This document shows, piece by piece, positions 61,470-64,000 of a stretch of DNA of 64,000 nt. The DNA is from Symsagittifera roscoffensis. Its lineage: Eukaryota; Xenacoelomorpha; Acoela; Convolutidae. The translations under genes and the position numbers were made by a program. Below the pieces are notes generated by a model, which did not search any database, was not told the origin of the DNA, and was given only the letters and a program-made list of their open reading frames with translations. Each line of letters opens with the position of its first letter. Position 1 is the stretch's first letter. The stretch spans positions 49,993,724 to 50,057,723 of the forward strand of contig NC_087068.1 in NCBI RefSeq assembly GCF_963678635.1, in the 5' to 3' direction.

Positions 61470-64000
61470 CCCTCCCTCAACTCTTTTATCTTGTTCGGGA
61501 GCACTTCTCTAGCATCAGGATCCAGAGTTGTTCCCATTAGGACAGCTTCGCCACATCCGTCACCACATCCCACAGCTCTTCTTTGAAGCTCTGGAATGTT
61601 TACGAAAGCTCAGCCCCCTTAAATTTCTTAGCAGCGACCTGAGGAAATTTTCTTTACTCAATAATTCTCGCCAACTCGCCATCATCGTCTTCGCCTCCCA
61701 AGGTTTCGAGTGATCCGGGGCTTTTATCCGCTTATTTTGTTCTCGAAACCAATCCACATGTTTTGGTAGCACCTTTACTCTAGCCTCGCGATTTTTGCAA
61801 AATGCAAAACTCTCATTGGGAAGATCTTGGTCAACCAATCCACATGTTTTGGTAGCACCTTTACTCTAGCCTCGCGATTTTTGCAAAAAGAAAAACTCTC
61901 ATTGGGAAGATCTTCGTCAACGATAGTTTGCAAGAGGAAAAAATGTTAGTGGCAAGAACTTCGTCCAGGAAAATTTCACTTGCTTTTCTATAACTTTAGG
62001 ACAATTTCCCAACTCATTTACAGGCGTTCGTAACTCCGTTTTTATGGGTGAAAAGGGTCCGTTTGAACAGCCGCGGTTCCATCTTGACCAAAAATGGCCT
62101 GTATTCTTTCGCGTGCCTCTTCATATGTTCTTTAGCAAGAGCGTACAGCCAGGACGTCAGCGTCGCTCGGAACTAAGTGAAGAATCGGATCTGGCTCTGG
62201 ACCCACTTCACTTCTGTTGGTAAAGTGAATGCTTTACCAGCAGTCTCGAATAAGTCTAGCCTTCCAGAATAGTCTATTGCGTGGATGACTTCCACCTTGG
62301 GTGTTTTACTCTCTCGATACTTCATGTATTTTTTCTCGACCCAGCGCAGCGCCAATATAGAGCTCACCATTAATTAGTGTTTTAGTTGATGTTTCATTAG
62401 TTCAATCAGTTTCATTTCTTCTACATCCCAGATCGGGCATATATTGCTCTTTTCAGGATACCAGAGGATCTGCGCCGCGTAGTGACAAAAATAGACACCA
62501 TGAGTCAAGTTGATGCTTCTAGGATTTCTCTCTCCGAGGCTTCCAGGGACAGTTCAACTTCCACTTTTTTCGCGTGAACGGTATCGGACTCATCTATCAC
62601 GAGAGCGTCTTTTGTTACACTATGCCACATGCCTGTCAAAAATGCTTGATTTATCCTTCTCGTAGCTTAGGTGTTCTCTTAAACACTTTTCCTTTAGCTT
62701 TTTTTCTGTTTCCTCAGGCATAGCTCCACGTAACTTTCTCAAAAATCGGCGTGAGAGGCGACACATTCTTGCCAAACGCACACATTTGGTAGTGAAAAAG
62801 CTCTACCAATCAGCTCCACTAGTGTCATGTGTACTGGGTAGACACTTTTGCAGTATCGTTCCAAGACCAAGCCGAGAGAGATTTCGCGTTGTTTGGCAAA
62901 CTACAACTCTCACTCACCTCACAGGGAAGGCCATTTCTGCCTCTAGTCCTAGTTTCAAGGCCTTGATGTGCTTCTGGTTCATCTGTAACACACCTGGGTA
63001 AGACTCGACACTCAATGCAGTGATGTTTGAACTCCAATAATTCTAGATTCTTCAGACTACCTATTCTTGAGACAAATCCCAAGGAAGAGGCCAAGTTCAC
63101 GGTCTTTCTCGGTTATCCGAGTGAACTACATGGCGAAGTCCTCGTACTGCTTTGATTACTCTCTGACCCAAATATCACCATCACATCGTTTGGCGCCGCC
63201 ATCAACTTTCGATTCCTAACAGGCACCTGGCTTCAGCTCGTTTTTATTCATTGATTCTCCCAAAATCTTTTCCTGAATCGTTATGGGGCCTCATCGGCTT
63301 GTGCACCCTGCTTGGGACGCTAAAATATTCATCATTCGTTGGCATTAGTCTAACTTGCTGTTCAAATCAGCTCGAGAGTCTGGACATCACGACGGTCTCA
63401 ACAACTTCCAGATCGCATTCAGGTTTGTATCCAAGACGCCCTTTCCAAGTCGTACTTCGACCTTTTTTCCGAACCTCAGAGTGCATAATACTCTCCGTTT
63501 TCTTCTAGATTCAGGCCAAATGTTGCTTTTTTCTCTTTCAATATCATCGATCTCCAATATCTTCTAGACCCAGAACTTCAACAATATCACCAACTCATAG
63601 TTGAAATCTGCTGCTCCGGCTTCTAAATTCAGGAAGGGGTTATACGCATTTTTAAATATTGATATAGCCCTTTCTTTGCAGGCTTGGGCGAACCTTCTGA
63701 CTCCATCATTTGTCGATAGACATCGTAACTGGACTGCTTTCAAACTTTTTGTTAGAAAACCGTCTGATTTCATTAATTTTGGGTTTCTGGTCTAGTGTTT
63801 CTGCGATCTGTTCAGCTTTTTCCATCTCCACGCTGTAATAGACATTCAAAACTCAAAATGACGCTCGACGCTCTGCTTTATATCGCCTTATTCCTCGAGG
63901 TCGTCCGAAACCAAGTCTGGACCCCTGCGACTGGAAAAACTGAGATGAACGTGTAACAAAACTCATTTATCAATCGTACTGGCCAAAAAAACCTCGCGGA
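61470..64000 (-). pseudogene. Second decayed paralogue of the giant SGNH protein, runs off the window
   Basis: Minus-strand C-terminal end near 61470 (reading GTTLDPDAREVLPNKIKELR before a stop), then QNKRIKAPDHSKPWEAKTMM, the RLDLFETAGKAF block (62370-62173), KCVRLARM near 62770 and Tyr-Asn-Pro-Phe near 63640. It has the 86-bp duplication (61749-61920), one 149-bp module, and about 163 bases at 63194-63356 that no array unit has. It is more diverged than the array copies, so it is a separate ancestral copy head-to-tail with the one in the array. Confidence 0.72.

Overview
The window is nuclear DNA of an invertebrate metazoan. The evidence is AT-rich spacer DNA, long poly-pyrimidine tracts, LINE retrotransposons of animal type (one CR1/L2-like with a PHD-finger ORF1, one with a C-terminal nuclease-like region), MITEs and a foldback element. 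There is no operon structure. The species cannot be named from the sequence. No rRNA, tRNA, CRISPR array or ordinary host gene was recognised; nearly everything is mobile-element derived.

Region 1 (1-10390) is the only part with long intact reading frames and is visibly richer in G+C than the rest. The window opens inside a reading frame that ends in a macro-domain (ADP-ribose-binding) fold of the OARD1/TARG1-like kind (1-1056). After a 430-base spacer with two short hairpins and a splice-acceptor-like site comes one uninterrupted frame of 2955 codons (1487-10354). That protein carries a canonical SGNH/GDSL hydrolase domain, a second degenerate SGNH-like domain, a coiled coil, acidic and basic tracts and two Cys/His clusters. 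A 27-base polypurine tract follows its stop codon. Beyond it lies a segment with a TATA box, a possible primer-binding site and a splice-donor-like GTAAGT. I infer the 3' end of an unusual LTR-type retroelement whose giant ORF sits in the env position, followed by an LTR and the leader of a second, broken copy. The reverse transcriptase that would prove this lies outside the window.

Region 2 (10635-19494) is a graveyard of nested elements: a leader-like non-coding stretch, a ~1.4-kb foldback element with ~600-bp arms, pieces of a nuclease-type LINE, a 579-bp TIR element inserted in that LINE, an unrecognised decayed ORF, and a full-length but broken CR1/L2-like LINE on the + strand. The CR1 is itself interrupted by a 115-bp near-perfect hairpin and a diverged repeat.

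Region 3 (19495-60718) is a head-to-tail tandem array of five ~8.2-8.9-kb units (the fifth shortened to 6.5 kb). Each unit holds the CR1 3' end (+), a nuclease-type LINE pseudogene (-), a 350-bp hAT-like MITE, a non-coding spacer, and a decayed minus-strand paralogue of the C-terminal part of the giant protein. The unit edges fall inside the last codons of the CR1 and inside the paralogue, so the array arose by an illegitimate duplication and then expanded.

Region 4 (60719-64000) continues the paralogue past the array edge (N-terminal remnant with a 15-18-bp minisatellite). It then enters a second decayed paralogue that runs off the window. The same giant gene family therefore appears intact on the left and as six decayed copies on the right, and it is the main candidate for something undescribed.
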